Source: Jejuia sp047345485
GTDB taxonomy: Bacteria > Bacteroidota > Bacteroidia > Flavobacteriales > Flavobacteriaceae
DNA length: 64,000 nucleotides
Direction: 5' to 3'
Assembly: GCF_047345485.1 (NCBI RefSeq)
Contig: NZ_JBLFEN010000007.1
Coordinates: 109,888 to 173,887 of the forward strand
Positions 17,695 through 26,892 of this stretch are shown in pieces (the first letter of the stretch is position 1; each line of letters opens with the position of its first letter). The translations under genes were made by a program, and so were the position numbers. The notes beneath the pieces were generated by a model. It searched no databases, had not been told where the DNA came from, and saw only the letters and a program-made list of their open reading frames with translations.

Positions 17695-18468
17695 ATGGCA
17701 GTAGAAGTAAAAGAACTACTAGAAGCAGGTGTACACTTTGGTCACCTTACACGTAAGTGGGATCCAAACATGGCACCTTATGTTTATATGGAGCGTAACG
17801 GCATCCATATTATCAACCTTTACAAAACAGCAGCTAAAATTGACGAAGCTGGAGCAGCACTTGCTAAAATTGCAGCTTCAGGACGTAAAATTTTATTTGT
17901 TGCTACAAAAAAACAAGCAAAAGATATTGTGGCTGAAAAAGCTGGCGGCGTAAATATGCCTTACATCACAGAAAGATGGCCAGGTGGTATGCTAACTAAC
18001 TTTGTTACTATTAGAAAAGCGGTTAAAAAAATGGCTATGATTGATAGAATGAAGAAAGATGGTACTTTCATGACACTATCTAAAAAAGAGCGTTTACAAG
18101 TAGACCGTTTAAGAGCTAAATTAGAAAAGAATTTAGGTTCTATTAGCGACATGACACGTTTACCAGGAGCACTTTTTGTTGTAGATATTAAGCGTGAACA
18201 TATCGCCATTAAAGAAGCTCAGAAATTAAATATTCCAATTTTTGCAATGGTAGATACAAATTCAGATCCGCGCCAAGTGGATTATGTAATACCAGCAAAT
18301 GATGATGCTTCTAAATCTATAAGTAAGATTTTAACCCATGTTACTGATGCGGTAGCAGGAGGTTTATCTGAAAGAAAGGCTGAAAAAGAAGCTGCAGCAG
18401 CTGCAAAAGAAGCCCCAAAAGCAGAAGCTAAAAAAGCAGCACCTGCTAAAAAAGAAGAGGAAGAATAA
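17695..18468 (+). CDS. rpsB: 30S ribosomal protein S2
   Basis: 257 residues. Diagnostic segments are LLEAGVHFGHLTRKWDPNM, the segment ATKKQAKDIVAEKA, ERWPGGMLTNFVTIRKAV, and DTNSDPRQVDYVIPANDDA. The C-terminus is a Lys/Ala/Glu-rich tail of about 30 residues typical of Bacteroidota S2. It binds late in small-subunit assembly and is needed for S1 docking. It is followed by tsf, as in almost all bacteria, but a terminator-like hairpin lies between the two. Confidence 0.98.
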   Translation: MAVEVKELLEAGVHFGHLTRKWDPNMAPYVYMERNGIHIINLYKTAAKIDEAGAALAKIAASGRKILFVATKKQAKDIVAEKAGGVNMPYITERWPGGMLTNFVTIRKAVKKMAMIDRMKKDGTFMTLSKKERLQVDRLRAKLEKNLGSISDMTRLPGALFVVDIKREHIAIKEAQKLNIPIFAMVDTNSDPRQVDYVIPANDDASKSISKILTHVTDAVAGGLSERKAEKEAAAAAKEAPKAEAKKAAPAKKEEEE

Positions 18469-18490
18469 ATTATAGTATTAAAACATAATT

Positions 18491-18537
18491 AAGTCGTTTA
18501 GTTCTTTCTTTGTTGAAATAAATTAAACGACTTTTTT
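18491..18537 (+). terminator. Terminator or attenuator between rpsB and tsf
   Basis: AAGTCGTTTA (18491-18500) pairs with TAAACGACTT (18524-18533), a perfect 10-base-pair stem with a 23-base loop, followed by a run of T. It lies within the rpsB-tsf operon, so it probably acts as a partial terminator that lowers tsf expression relative to rpsB. Confidence 0.7.
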
Positions 18538-18560
18538 CAATTTAAAAACATTTTTAAGTT

Positions 18561-19526
18561 ATGGTAAAAGTAACAGCCCAAGAGGTAAATAAATTAAGAC
18601 AAGCTACAGGCGCAGGTATGATGGACTGCAAAAAAGCCTTAGTTGAAGCTGAAGGCGATTTTGATAAAGCTATTGAAGTTTTACGCAAAAAAGGACAAAA
18701 AGTTGCAGCTAAAAGAGCAGATAGAGAATCTAGCGAAGGTGCTGCTGTAGCAAAAGTAAATGCTGACAATACAGTTGGTGTAGCTATAGTTTTAGGGTGT
18801 GAAACTGACTTTGTTGGTAAAAACGAAAACTTTTTAGCTTTAGCAAGTCAATTAGGAGATATTGCTATAACAACATCATCTAAAGATGAGTTTTTAGCTG
18901 CCGATTTTGATGGTATGTCTGTTGCTGATAAATTAGTTGAGCAAACAGGTGTTATTGGTGAGAAGTTAGACATAAAAGCTTTTGAAAAAGTAGAAGCTGC
19001 TTATGTTGGATCTTACGTACATATTAATAAAATTGCTGCTATAGTAGGATTTTCTAGCGTTGTAGATAATATTGAAACTTTAGGTAAAGATGTAGCAATG
19101 CAAATTGCATCTATGGGAGCAACCACACTATCTTATAAAGATTTTGATCCTGCTTATGTAGCATCTGAAACCGAAGCGAGGATTGCTGTAATCGAAAAAG
19201 AAAATATTGAGTTAGAACGTTTAGGTAAAACACTTAAAAATGTACCTCAATACATTTCTCAAGCGCAATTAACACCAGAGGTTATCGCAAAAGCTGAAGA
19301 AGCTGCCAAAGCTGAATTAAAAGCAGAAGGTAAACCTGAGCAAATCTGGGATAGAATTTTACCAGGTAAAATGCAACGTTTTATTTCTGATAATACCACT
19401 TTAGATCAAGAGCAGTGTTTATTAAATCAGAATTTTATTAAAGACGAAAAGAAAACTGTTGAAGCCTATGTGGCATCTTACGGTGCTACTGAAATTACTG
19501 GCTTTAAACGTGTTACTTTAGGATAA
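18561..19526 (+). CDS. tsf: Elongation factor Ts
   Basis: 321 residues. The N-terminal UBA-like domain (VNKLRQATGAGMMDCKKALVEAEGDFDKAIEVLRKKG) and the TDFVGKNENF motif that inserts near the Mg2+ site of EF-Tu are intact. EF-Ts exchanges GDP for GTP on EF-Tu. The protein is somewhat longer than E. coli EF-Ts (about 283), with extra sequence in the middle core domains, as usual in this phylum. It follows rpsB by 92 bases, with an internal hairpin, and is closed by a strong terminator. Confidence 0.98.
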   Translation: MVKVTAQEVNKLRQATGAGMMDCKKALVEAEGDFDKAIEVLRKKGQKVAAKRADRESSEGAAVAKVNADNTVGVAIVLGCETDFVGKNENFLALASQLGDIAITTSSKDEFLAADFDGMSVADKLVEQTGVIGEKLDIKAFEKVEAAYVGSYVHINKIAAIVGFSSVVDNIETLGKDVAMQIASMGATTLSYKDFDPAYVASETEARIAVIEKENIELERLGKTLKNVPQYISQAQLTPEVIAKAEEAAKAELKAEGKPEQIWDRILPGKMQRFISDNTTLDQEQCLLNQNFIKDEKKTVEAYVASYGATEITGFKRVTLG

Positions 19527-19550
19527 TAACCCGTTTAGCATCGCATATTA

Positions 19551-19582
19551 AAACCCACCATTTTAAACTGGTGGGTTTTTTA
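19551..19582 (+). terminator. Terminator after tsf
   Basis: AAACCCACCA (19551-19560) pairs perfectly with TGGTGGGTTT (19569-19578) around an 8-base loop and runs into a T tract. This is the strongest intrinsic terminator of the translation block and may also stop the reverse-strand small lipoprotein gene that ends at 19593. Confidence 0.9.
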
Positions 19583-19592
19583 GTTTACCTAA

Positions 19593-19721
19593 TTAACATG
19601 GGCAATCTAAAGTTCCGTCTGATCTTACATCACATTCTCCTTCACATGTTTCTACACATGAAATCGATGTAAATAGTATTACTGTTAAAATTAAAAATTT
19701 AGTTAAGATTGATTTTTTCAT
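19593..19721 (-). CDS. Small Cys-rich lipoprotein (42 residues)
   Basis: A short reverse-strand frame: MKKSILTKFLILTVILFTSI then the lipobox SISC and a mature peptide of about 20 residues that contains five further cysteines including CEGEC and a final CPC. The start is ATG with a basic N-region and a good hydrophobic core, so a lipoprotein signal peptide is convincing. After lipidation only a tiny acidic, cysteine-rich peptide would remain, perhaps a metal or thiol-binding tag, or simply an orphan small lipoprotein. It lies in the gap between tsf and pyrH, and its stop faces the tsf terminator. No family is recognised. Confidence 0.6.
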   Translation of the reverse strand: MKKSILTKFLILTVILFTSISCVETCEGECDVRSDGTLDCPC

Positions 19722-19960
19722 AAGAATATTGTTAATATTTGACTAATAACAAATATAATAAATAAGATGACTGTTGTTTTGATCGCTTATTGTTATACCT
19801 AAAATCTAAATAATATAGCATTTAAGGTATAAAAAAAATGTTTAGTTTTGTTAAAGCACAAAATTCATAAAGACATGAGCCTTAGCAATTGTTTTGATTT
19901 AAGATTATATGTGTTTTGGCGAATAATATGAGACAATAAAATAGTAATAGAAACTATCTA

Positions 19961-20668
19961 ATGAAATACAAAAGAATACTCCTAAAACTATCAGGTGAAG
20001 CCTTAATGGGTACACGCCAATATGGTATAGACCCAGAACGACTAGCTGAATACGCTCAAGATATAAAAACGATTACCAGTAAAGGTGTACAAGTAGCCAT
20101 AGTTATCGGTGGTGGTAATATTTTTAGAGGTGTTGCTGGTGCTAGTAACGGTATGGATCGTGTACAAGGAGACCACATGGGGATGCTAGCTACCGTTATT
20201 AATGGCTTAGCATTACAAAGTGCCCTTGAGGATGCAGATATCCCTACGCGCCTTCAAACTGCTATAAAAATAAATGAAGTTGCAGAACCTTTTATTAGAA
20301 GAAAAGCAATGCGTCATTTGGAAAAAGGACGTGTTGTTATTTTTGGTGGTGGTACAGGAAACCCCTATTTTACTACAGATTCTGCTGCGGTATTACGCGC
20401 TATCGAAATTGAAGCAGATGTGATCTTAAAAGGTACTCGTGTAGATGGTATTTATAACGCAGATCCCGAAAAGGATAGTAATGCTGTTAAATTTGATTCT
20501 ATTTCTTTTGATGATGTGCTAAAAAAAGGATTAAAAGTAATGGATACAACTGCTTTTACCTTAAGTCAGGAAAACAAATTACCTATTATTGTATTTGATA
20601 TGAATACGCTTGGAAATTTACTTAAAGTAGTTTCTGGGGAATCTATAGGTACAGAAGTTAATATTTAA
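19961..20668 (+). CDS. pyrH: Uridylate kinase
   Basis: 235 residues of the amino-acid-kinase fold. Visible motifs: ILLKLSGEALMG at the N-terminus, VIGGGNIFRG, DHMGMLATVINGLAL, VIFGGGTGNPYFTTDSAA, and LKGTRVDGIYNADPEKD. It phosphorylates UMP to UDP, is a hexamer regulated by GTP and UTP, and belongs to the standard pyrH-frr pair; frr follows by 48 bases. It is unlike eukaryotic UMP/CMP kinases in fold, so the assignment is secure. Confidence 0.97.
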   Translation: MKYKRILLKLSGEALMGTRQYGIDPERLAEYAQDIKTITSKGVQVAIVIGGGNIFRGVAGASNGMDRVQGDHMGMLATVINGLALQSALEDADIPTRLQTAIKINEVAEPFIRRKAMRHLEKGRVVIFGGGTGNPYFTTDSAAVLRAIEIEADVILKGTRVDGIYNADPEKDSNAVKFDSISFDDVLKKGLKVMDTTAFTLSQENKLPIIVFDMNTLGNLLKVVSGESIGTEVNI

Positions 20669-20716
20669 ATATGGCTTAATTTTTGAATCTTTATGGTTAA
20701 TTAAAATTTTTAAAAA

Positions 20717-21274
20717 ATGAACGAAGACATACAATTTATATTAGACACAACAAAAGAAGCTATGGATAATGCCATTGCACATCTTAAAAAACAATTTACA
20801 AATATAAGAGCTGGTAAAGCAAGTCCTGCTATGTTAGGAAGTGTTATGGTAGATTATTATGGATCTCAAACACCTCTAAGTCAAGTTGCCAATGTAAACA
20901 CACCCGATGGTAGAACAATAACTGTACAGCCTTGGGAGAAAAATATGCTACAGGAAATAGAACGTGGTATTGCCTACGCAAATTTAGGATTTAACCCTAT
21001 GAACAATGGAGATACTATTATTATTAATGTACCACCATTAACTGAAGAACGTCGTAAAGACTTAGCAAAACAAGCTAAATCTGAATCTGAAGATGCTAAG
21101 GTAAGTATAAGAACTGCTCGTAAAGACGCCATGAACGATGTAAAAAAGAATGATGATGTATCAGAGGATTTAAAAAAGAATGCTGAGATTGACATACAAC
21201 AAATGACGGATAAGTTCGTTAAAAATGTCGATGACCTTTTTGATAATAAAGAAAAAGAAATCATGACTGTATAA
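20717..21274 (+). CDS. frr: Ribosome recycling factor
   Basis: 185 residues, the usual length. Conserved parts are FTNIRAGKASPAMLGSVMVDYYG, TITVQPWEKNMLQEIERGI, NPMNNGDTIIINVPPLTEERRKDL and the C-terminal coiled helix ending LFDNKEKEIMTV. It dissociates post-termination ribosomes together with EF-G. Second gene of the pyrH-frr unit, closed by a short terminator. Confidence 0.98.
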   Translation: MNEDIQFILDTTKEAMDNAIAHLKKQFTNIRAGKASPAMLGSVMVDYYGSQTPLSQVANVNTPDGRTITVQPWEKNMLQEIERGIAYANLGFNPMNNGDTIIINVPPLTEERRKDLAKQAKSESEDAKVSIRTARKDAMNDVKKNDDVSEDLKKNAEIDIQQMTDKFVKNVDDLFDNKEKEIMTV

Positions 21275-21281
21275 AATAAAG

Positions 21282-21305
21282 AGCGACACTAAAGTCGCTT
21301 TTTTT
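21282..21305 (+). terminator. Terminator after frr
   Basis: AGCGAC (21282-21287) pairs with GTCGCT (21294-21299), flanked by an A tract before and a T tract after that extend the stem. It begins 8 bases after the frr stop. Confidence 0.8.
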
Positions 21306-21334
21306 CTTTAATCTATAGCTTTCTATTATAACCA

Positions 21335-22603
21335 ATGTTTAAATTTTGCACCCTCATTTTTTGTTTAACTATTAGTTTGGTGCAAGCTCAAAATTCAGCG
21401 ATTAATTTTTTAAAAATTGAACAAGATTCTGTAAAAAAGAGTTTTTTTTTAAAACAAATAGGCAACGGTTACTTCCCTACTAAATATTTTGATTTTGATT
21501 TAAGATACTTAGTAAAATACAATCAGTTTGAAGGCTTAAGAACGGGGCTTGGAGGTGTTACAAATAAAAATTTTTCTGAAAAATATAAGATAAACGGCTA
21601 CACGGTTTATGGATTTAGAGATGATGCTTATAAATTTAGTATTGGTGGTAGTGTTCGATTATCCGAAAGCACTAATACGTGGCTAAACCTATCATATACT
21701 GATGATTTACAAGAAACAGGAAGTTCTAAATTCTTAACTGACACACGTTTTTTTCAGTTTTTCGAACCTCGCCTACTAAATATAGATTTGTTTCATCGCC
21801 ATATCACGCAAGCCATTTCTATAGCGCATAAATTTCACCCCAAATTATCTACTGAAACTCAATTTTCTTCAAGCAATGTAGAACCTACCTATAACTATGT
21901 GTTTAATTTAGATGGAGAACAATTTAATAAGTTTCAATTTACTACGGCAACTTTATCAATGCAATGGAGTCCCTTTAGCCAATTCAGAATAGCTGATAAT
22001 GTATATAAAAACATAAAAGAGGGGTACCCAAAATTCACATTACAATATTCTAGAAGTATAAAAGACGTTTTAAAAGGTGATTTTAATTTTTCAAAATTGG
22101 ATTTTAAAACCATCCATCGGCATTTACACAAAAATAAAAATGTATCAGAGTTTACTTTAGTCTCAGGTATAGCAAGAGGTGATGTGCCTTTAACACATTT
22201 GTATCATGCCTACCCAAACAACATTAATAAAGAAACTATTTTACAACGTTTTTCGGTTGCTGGCATAACAAGTTTTGAAACTATGTTTTTTAATGAGTTT
22301 TTCTCTGATAAATTCACTACAGTTCAACTAAAACACTTTTTAAAACCGTTTAATATTTCGCAGCGCTATAAACCACAGTTGGTACTTATTTCTCGTTTTG
22401 CCATAGGTGATATTAACAACCCAGAACGTCATGAAAATATTTCATTTGGTTCTTTACGAAAAGGCTATACAGAGTCTGGTTTTGAAATCAACAAACTACT
22501 TTTTGGTTTTGGCCTAAGTTTTACTTATCGTTACGGTGGTTACCATCTGCCAAATTTTGAAGATAACATTGCTTTTAAATTTACTTTTAACCTAACATTA
22601 TAG
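21335..22603 (+). CDS. DUF5686 family outer-membrane protein, short form
   Basis: 422 residues with a signal peptide (MFKFCTLIFCLTISLVQAQ). The rest consists of alternating strands that match the C-terminal barrel of DUF5686 proteins, including EGYPKFTLQYS, SFETMFFNEFFSDKF, RFAIGDINNPERH and the closing YRYGGYHLPNFEDNIAFKFTFNL. Usual members carry an N-terminal carboxypeptidase-regulatory-like domain and exceed 800 residues; this one has only the barrel part, so it is a shortened form rather than a broken gene (the frame and both ends look intact). Probably an outer-membrane barrel of unknown cargo. It follows frr directly after its terminator. Confidence 0.75.
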   Translation: MFKFCTLIFCLTISLVQAQNSAINFLKIEQDSVKKSFFLKQIGNGYFPTKYFDFDLRYLVKYNQFEGLRTGLGGVTNKNFSEKYKINGYTVYGFRDDAYKFSIGGSVRLSESTNTWLNLSYTDDLQETGSSKFLTDTRFFQFFEPRLLNIDLFHRHITQAISIAHKFHPKLSTETQFSSSNVEPTYNYVFNLDGEQFNKFQFTTATLSMQWSPFSQFRIADNVYKNIKEGYPKFTLQYSRSIKDVLKGDFNFSKLDFKTIHRHLHKNKNVSEFTLVSGIARGDVPLTHLYHAYPNNINKETILQRFSVAGITSFETMFFNEFFSDKFTTVQLKHFLKPFNISQRYKPQLVLISRFAIGDINNPERHENISFGSLRKGYTESGFEINKLLFGFGLSFTYRYGGYHLPNFEDNIAFKFTFNLTL

Positions 22604-22635
22604 TTGATTAACAGCACTTAATACATTGTTTTTTC

Positions 22636-22643
22636 TACCTTTG
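22636..22643 (+). promoter_or_regulatory. Probable -7 box for the MMPL transporter gene
   Basis: TACCTTTG matches the Bacteroidota -7 box TAnnTTTG and is followed by the ATG at 22664 after 20 bases. No clear -33 box is seen at the right distance. Confidence 0.45.
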
Positions 22644-22663
22644 CGCATCTTTTACAAAACCTC

Positions 22664-25054
22664 ATGTTTAAATTATTTAATAAGAACTTTTGGGATGTTA
22701 GTGCACGATTAATTCTTAGGAATAAAATTTTTATTTTAATAGGAATTATCATTGCTACTTACCTTTTTAGCACCCAATGGGATTATATGCGTTTTAGTAA
22801 TACAGAAGCCAATTTATTACCAGATGACCATGAAGCAAATATTACGTATAACAACTTTTTAAAAAAATTTGGTGAAGAAGGAAATTTAATAGTTATCGGT
22901 GTAAAAGATAGCTCTCTTTTTACCGTTGAAAAATTAAATGCATGGAATTCATTTTGTTCCGTATTTAAGAATCATGAGGCTATTGAGGATGTAATTTCTA
23001 TAAAGGATTTACAAAAACTAGTAAAAAATACCGCAGAAGAAAAATTTGCACTAGAGCCTTTTTTAAAAGATTCTATTGCGAGTATTTTAGAAATTAAAAC
23101 ACTACAAGAAGAACTTTTTAATAAATATCCATTTTACGATAATTTTTTATTTAATAGTGAAACGAAAACCATACGTACTGCTTTATATTTTAAAAAATCG
23201 TTAGTTAACACCTCTGCTAGAAAAGAGTTTGTACTCAATATTTTAGAGCCAAAAATAACCGAGTTTGAAAAAAATTACGGTTTAGATATTCGCATCTCTG
23301 GAATGCCTTATATACGAACCAAAAATGCAGAAAACATTATTGGCGAAATTGGGAAGTTTGTAATTGCCGCATTACTTGTAACCTCACTAATTTTCTTTTT
23401 CTTTTTTAGATCGTTTAGAGCTACGTTTATCTCCCTAATAGTAGTGTGTATTGGTGTTATGTGGACTTTAGGAATTATTGGTTTATTGCGTTATGAAATC
23501 ACAGTACTTACTGCTTTAATACCTCCATTAATTATAGTTATAGGAATTCCTAATTGTATTTTTTTAATTAATAAATACCAACACGAAGTAAAATTACATG
23601 GTAACAAAGTAAAATCGTTACAGCGTGTTATTACTAAAATTGGTAACGCTACGTTAATGACAAATGTTACTACAGCATCTGGTTTTGCTACATTTATTTT
23701 AACTGAAAGTACACTTTTAAAGGAATTTGGTATTGTGGCGTCGCTAAGTATTTTAGCTATTTTTATATTATGTTTACTTATTATTCCTATCATATACACA
23801 TTTCTTCCATTTCCAAAAGACCGCCATTTAGAGCACTTAAATAAACGATGGATAGGTGGTTTTGTAAATTGGATGGAGCGTATGGTACGTAAAAAACGTA
23901 TTGCTATTTATGCTATTTCTGTTGTATTATTAACCGTAAGTATTATTGGAATTTACCAAATTAAGGTGTCTGGTAGCTTAATTGAAGATATGCCACAAGA
24001 CTCTCAGTTTGTAAACGATATTCGCTTTTTTGAAGAAGAATTCGACGGTATTCTTCCCGTAGAAATAATGGTGGATACTAAACGTAAAAAAGGTGTTATG
24101 AAATTATCTACCTTAAAACGTATGGATAATATTGAAGCCTATATTGAAGAAACTCCAGAATTATCTAAACCTATATCGGTGGTTGGTTTAGTTAAATACT
24201 CTAAGCAAGCCTATTATAACGGTAACCCAAAATATTACCAATTACCAACAACTCAAGAAAACAGTTTTATTTTATCGTATGCTAAAAACTCTACATCAGA
24301 TGTAGATTTACTTAAAAACTTTGTGGATAGTACAGGTCAGTTTGCCCGTATCACTACATTTATGAAGGATATTGGTACAGATAAAATGGAGCGTATTCAA
24401 GAAAATTTAGGTGATAAAATTGATAAAGTATTTCCTAAAGAACGGTACGATGTCACCATGACTGGTAAAGCATTAGTGTTTCAAAAAGGCACAAAATATT
24501 TAGTAAAAAACTTAGCTATTTCGTTATCCTTAGCCATATTATTAATCTCGTTATTTATGGCATATATGTTTAGGTCTGCTAGAATGATTATTGTATCACT
24601 CATCCCTAATTTATTACCGCTTCTAGTCACAGCGGGTGTTATGGGCTATATTGGTGTACCTATAAAACCATCTACCATTTTGGTGTTTAGTATAGCATTT
24701 GGTATTTCGGTAGATGATACTATACATTTTCTAGCAAAATACCGTCAAGAATTACAAGCCAATAAGTGGAAAATAAAACCATCAGTTTACGGTGCTTTAA
24801 GAGAAACAGGTGTAAGTATGTTTTATACTTCTATTGTACTATTTTTTGGGTTTTCTGTATTTACCATTTCAAATTTTGGAGGCACAGTTGCTTTAGGTGC
24901 TTTAGTATCGGCTACATTATTATTTGCTATGTTATCAAATTTATTGCTATTACCTTCTTTATTATTATCCTTAGAAAGAAGTATTGCTAATAAACAAGTG
25001 CTTAAAAAACCACCAATTAATATTATTCCAGAAGAAGATGATAATGATGTTTAA
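22664..25054 (+). CDS. RND/MMPL family transporter
   Basis: 796 residues with two repeated halves, each starting with one transmembrane helix, a large periplasmic loop and then five helices. Signatures of the MMPL/RND hydrophobe-exporter type: IPPLIIVIGIPNCIFLINKY in the first half and AFGISVDDTIHFLAKYRQEL in the second. Members move lipids, hopanoids or other hydrophobic molecules between membranes with proton motive force. It is shorter than the 1000-residue AcrB type and no membrane-fusion or outer-membrane partner is adjacent, so it is not a tripartite drug pump here. It stands between a DUF5686 gene and asnS. Substrate unknown. Confidence 0.87.
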   Translation: MFKLFNKNFWDVSARLILRNKIFILIGIIIATYLFSTQWDYMRFSNTEANLLPDDHEANITYNNFLKKFGEEGNLIVIGVKDSSLFTVEKLNAWNSFCSVFKNHEAIEDVISIKDLQKLVKNTAEEKFALEPFLKDSIASILEIKTLQEELFNKYPFYDNFLFNSETKTIRTALYFKKSLVNTSARKEFVLNILEPKITEFEKNYGLDIRISGMPYIRTKNAENIIGEIGKFVIAALLVTSLIFFFFFRSFRATFISLIVVCIGVMWTLGIIGLLRYEITVLTALIPPLIIVIGIPNCIFLINKYQHEVKLHGNKVKSLQRVITKIGNATLMTNVTTASGFATFILTESTLLKEFGIVASLSILAIFILCLLIIPIIYTFLPFPKDRHLEHLNKRWIGGFVNWMERMVRKKRIAIYAISVVLLTVSIIGIYQIKVSGSLIEDMPQDSQFVNDIRFFEEEFDGILPVEIMVDTKRKKGVMKLSTLKRMDNIEAYIEETPELSKPISVVGLVKYSKQAYYNGNPKYYQLPTTQENSFILSYAKNSTSDVDLLKNFVDSTGQFARITTFMKDIGTDKMERIQENLGDKIDKVFPKERYDVTMTGKALVFQKGTKYLVKNLAISLSLAILLISLFMAYMFRSARMIIVSLIPNLLPLLVTAGVMGYIGVPIKPSTILVFSIAFGISVDDTIHFLAKYRQELQANKWKIKPSVYGALRETGVSMFYTSIVLFFGFSVFTISNFGGTVALGALVSATLLFAMLSNLLLLPSLLLSLERSIANKQVLKKPPINIIPEEDDNDV

Positions 25055-25193
25055 CTAATGTATCAAAAAACAACATTAATTACAATTCAAAACCTTAATA
25101 GCTGAAATATCCTAAATTTATTGAATTTTTACATTTTATTATTTGAATTTTAAACATGTAAACTATTATATTTACTGTCCAAAACACTTATAT

Positions 25194-26627
25194 ATGCAGC
25201 TGTATTCTGTCTCGCAATTATTAAAACAAGAAAATAGGTTACCAGAAGTAGAAATTAAAGGTTGGGTAAGAACTTTTAGAGCTAACCGATTTATTGCTTT
25301 AAATGACGGATCGACAATAAAGAATATTCAGTGCGTTGTAGATTTTGAGAATACTGATGAAGATCTTTTAAAGCGAATTACTACTGGTGCTGCATTACAT
25401 ATTAAAGGAGAGTTGGTTGAAAGCCAAGGAAAAGGACAAAGTGTTGAAATTTTAGTAAGCGATTTAGAGGTTTTAGGCGATTCTGATGCTGAAGAATTTC
25501 CTATCCAACCTAAAAAACACTCCTTTGAATTTTTACGTGAAAATGCGCATTTACGCACACGTACCAATACGTTTAGTGCGGTAATGCGTTTACGCTCTAC
25601 ATTGTCATTTGCTATACATAAATATTTTAATGATAATGGCTTTTACTATATGCATACGCCAATAATTACAGGAAGCGATGCTGAAGGTGCTGGAGAAATG
25701 TTTAAGGTAACCAAACTCGATGAAAAAAATCCACCTTTAAAAGATAATGGCAATGTTGATTATTCTAAAGATTTCTTCGGAAAGGAAACTAATCTTACCG
25801 TTTCTGGCCAACTAGAGGCAGAAACCTACGCTATGTCGCTTGGAAAAGTATATACCTTTGGCCCTACATTTAGAGCCGAAAACTCTAACACCTCTAGGCA
25901 CTTATCTGAGTTTTGGATGATTGAACCCGAAGTTGCCTTTATGGACTTACCAGGGAATATGGATTTAGCTGAAGATTTTTTAAAGTACGTTCTATCCTAT
26001 ATACTAGAGCATAATAAAGATGATCTGGATTTTTTAGAACAGCGTTTACTTAACGAAGAAAAAACTAAACCACAAGCAGAACGCAGTGATATGGCTTTAA
26101 TTGAAAAATTAAAGTTTATAATAGACAATAATTTTAAGCGTGTAAGCTACACAGAAGCTATTGATATACTGAGAAATAGCAAGCCCAATAAGAAAAAAAA
26201 GTTTAAATATCCAATTACCGAATGGGGATGTGATTTACAAAGTGAACATGAACGTTTTTTAGTTGAAAAACACTTTAAATGCCCTGTGATTTTATTTGAT
26301 TACCCTGCCAATATCAAAGCATTTTATATGCGATTGAATGATGATGGCAAAACAGTTCGTGCTATGGATATTTTGTTTCCTGGTATTGGCGAAATGGTTG
26401 GCGGCTCTCAACGTGAGGAACGTTTAGAAGTGCTAAAAGAAAAAATGGATGCATTAGATATTCCTGAAGATGAATTGTGGTGGTATTTAGATTTACGTAA
26501 ATATGGCACAGCGGTACACTCTGGCTTTGGTCTTGGTTTTGAACGCTTGGTTATGTTTGTTACAGGTATGGGTAATATTAAAGATGTGATTCCTTACCCA
26601 AGAACACCACAGAATGCAGAGTTTTAA
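25194..26627 (+). CDS. asnS: Asparagine-tRNA ligase
   Basis: 477 residues from the ATG at 25194. An upstream in-frame TTG at 25143 would add 17 residues (NFKHVNYYIYCPKHLY) unlike any AsnRS start, while the ATG gives MQLYSVSQLLKQ, running straight into the anticodon-binding OB domain (EIKGWVRTFRANRFIALNDG). The class II catalytic core follows: TITGSDAEGAG-type motif area, FGPTFRAENSNTSRHLSEFWMIEPE (motif 2) and GFGLGFERLVMFVTGM (motif 3). The ARG-loop and NTSRHL sequence distinguish it from AspRS. It charges tRNA-Asn. Single gene; a dispersed repeat lies behind it. Confidence 0.97.
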   Translation: MQLYSVSQLLKQENRLPEVEIKGWVRTFRANRFIALNDGSTIKNIQCVVDFENTDEDLLKRITTGAALHIKGELVESQGKGQSVEILVSDLEVLGDSDAEEFPIQPKKHSFEFLRENAHLRTRTNTFSAVMRLRSTLSFAIHKYFNDNGFYYMHTPIITGSDAEGAGEMFKVTKLDEKNPPLKDNGNVDYSKDFFGKETNLTVSGQLEAETYAMSLGKVYTFGPTFRAENSNTSRHLSEFWMIEPEVAFMDLPGNMDLAEDFLKYVLSYILEHNKDDLDFLEQRLLNEEKTKPQAERSDMALIEKLKFIIDNNFKRVSYTEAIDILRNSKPNKKKKFKYPITEWGCDLQSEHERFLVEKHFKCPVILFDYPANIKAFYMRLNDDGKTVRAMDILFPGIGEMVGGSQREERLEVLKEKMDALDIPEDELWWYLDLRKYGTAVHSGFGLGFERLVMFVTGMGNIKDVIPYPRTPQNAEF

Positions 26628-26707
26628 GCGTCTCTAAACAGTTTTAAAAATACAACCACGCAAACACATTACAATTTTTTGAATGTGTACTTACACTTGC
26701 AAGTATA

Positions 26708-26795
26708 CCCGCGCTAGGGATTGCAGTGAAAAGCCCACAGCGAGGTACGAAGCGAGGACTTGCAGCGAAAAGCCCGACCCGACAGGGAAGCGCCC
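26708..26795 (+). repeat. Dispersed structured repeat, copy 1 (after asnS)
   Basis: Begins GCGCTAGGGATTGCAG and ends AAAGCCCGACCC then GGGAAGCGCCC. The same element occurs at 37102-37189 (reverse) and 39631-39723, with a partial copy near 63230. The 5' GCGCT pairs with the 3' AGCGC; the other copies have GCGTT and AACGC, a compensatory change. It lies in the gap between asnS and the rpoN promoter, whose other bases show nothing else. Confidence 0.75.
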
Positions 26796-26844
26796 AAAAA
26801 ACAATAGTTTTGATTTTTTTTGATGAGAATTGTTTGGCATGACC

Positions 26845-26875
26845 TTTGGTTTACGTATTGCTTTTTCTATCTTTG
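26845..26875 (+). promoter_or_regulatory. Promoter of rpoN
   Basis: TTTG at 26845-26848 and TATCTTTG at 26868-26875 with 19 bases between them match the Bacteroidota housekeeping promoter exactly. The ATG at 26893 lies 18 bases beyond the -7 box, leaving a leader of only about ten bases. Confidence 0.78.
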
Positions 26876-26892
26876 ATTAACACCAAATAACC

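Noticed and set aside
25143..25193. A 17-residue extension of AsnRS from a TTG
   Set aside because: Does not resemble any AsnRS N-terminus; the ATG at 25194 leads straight into the anticodon-binding domain.
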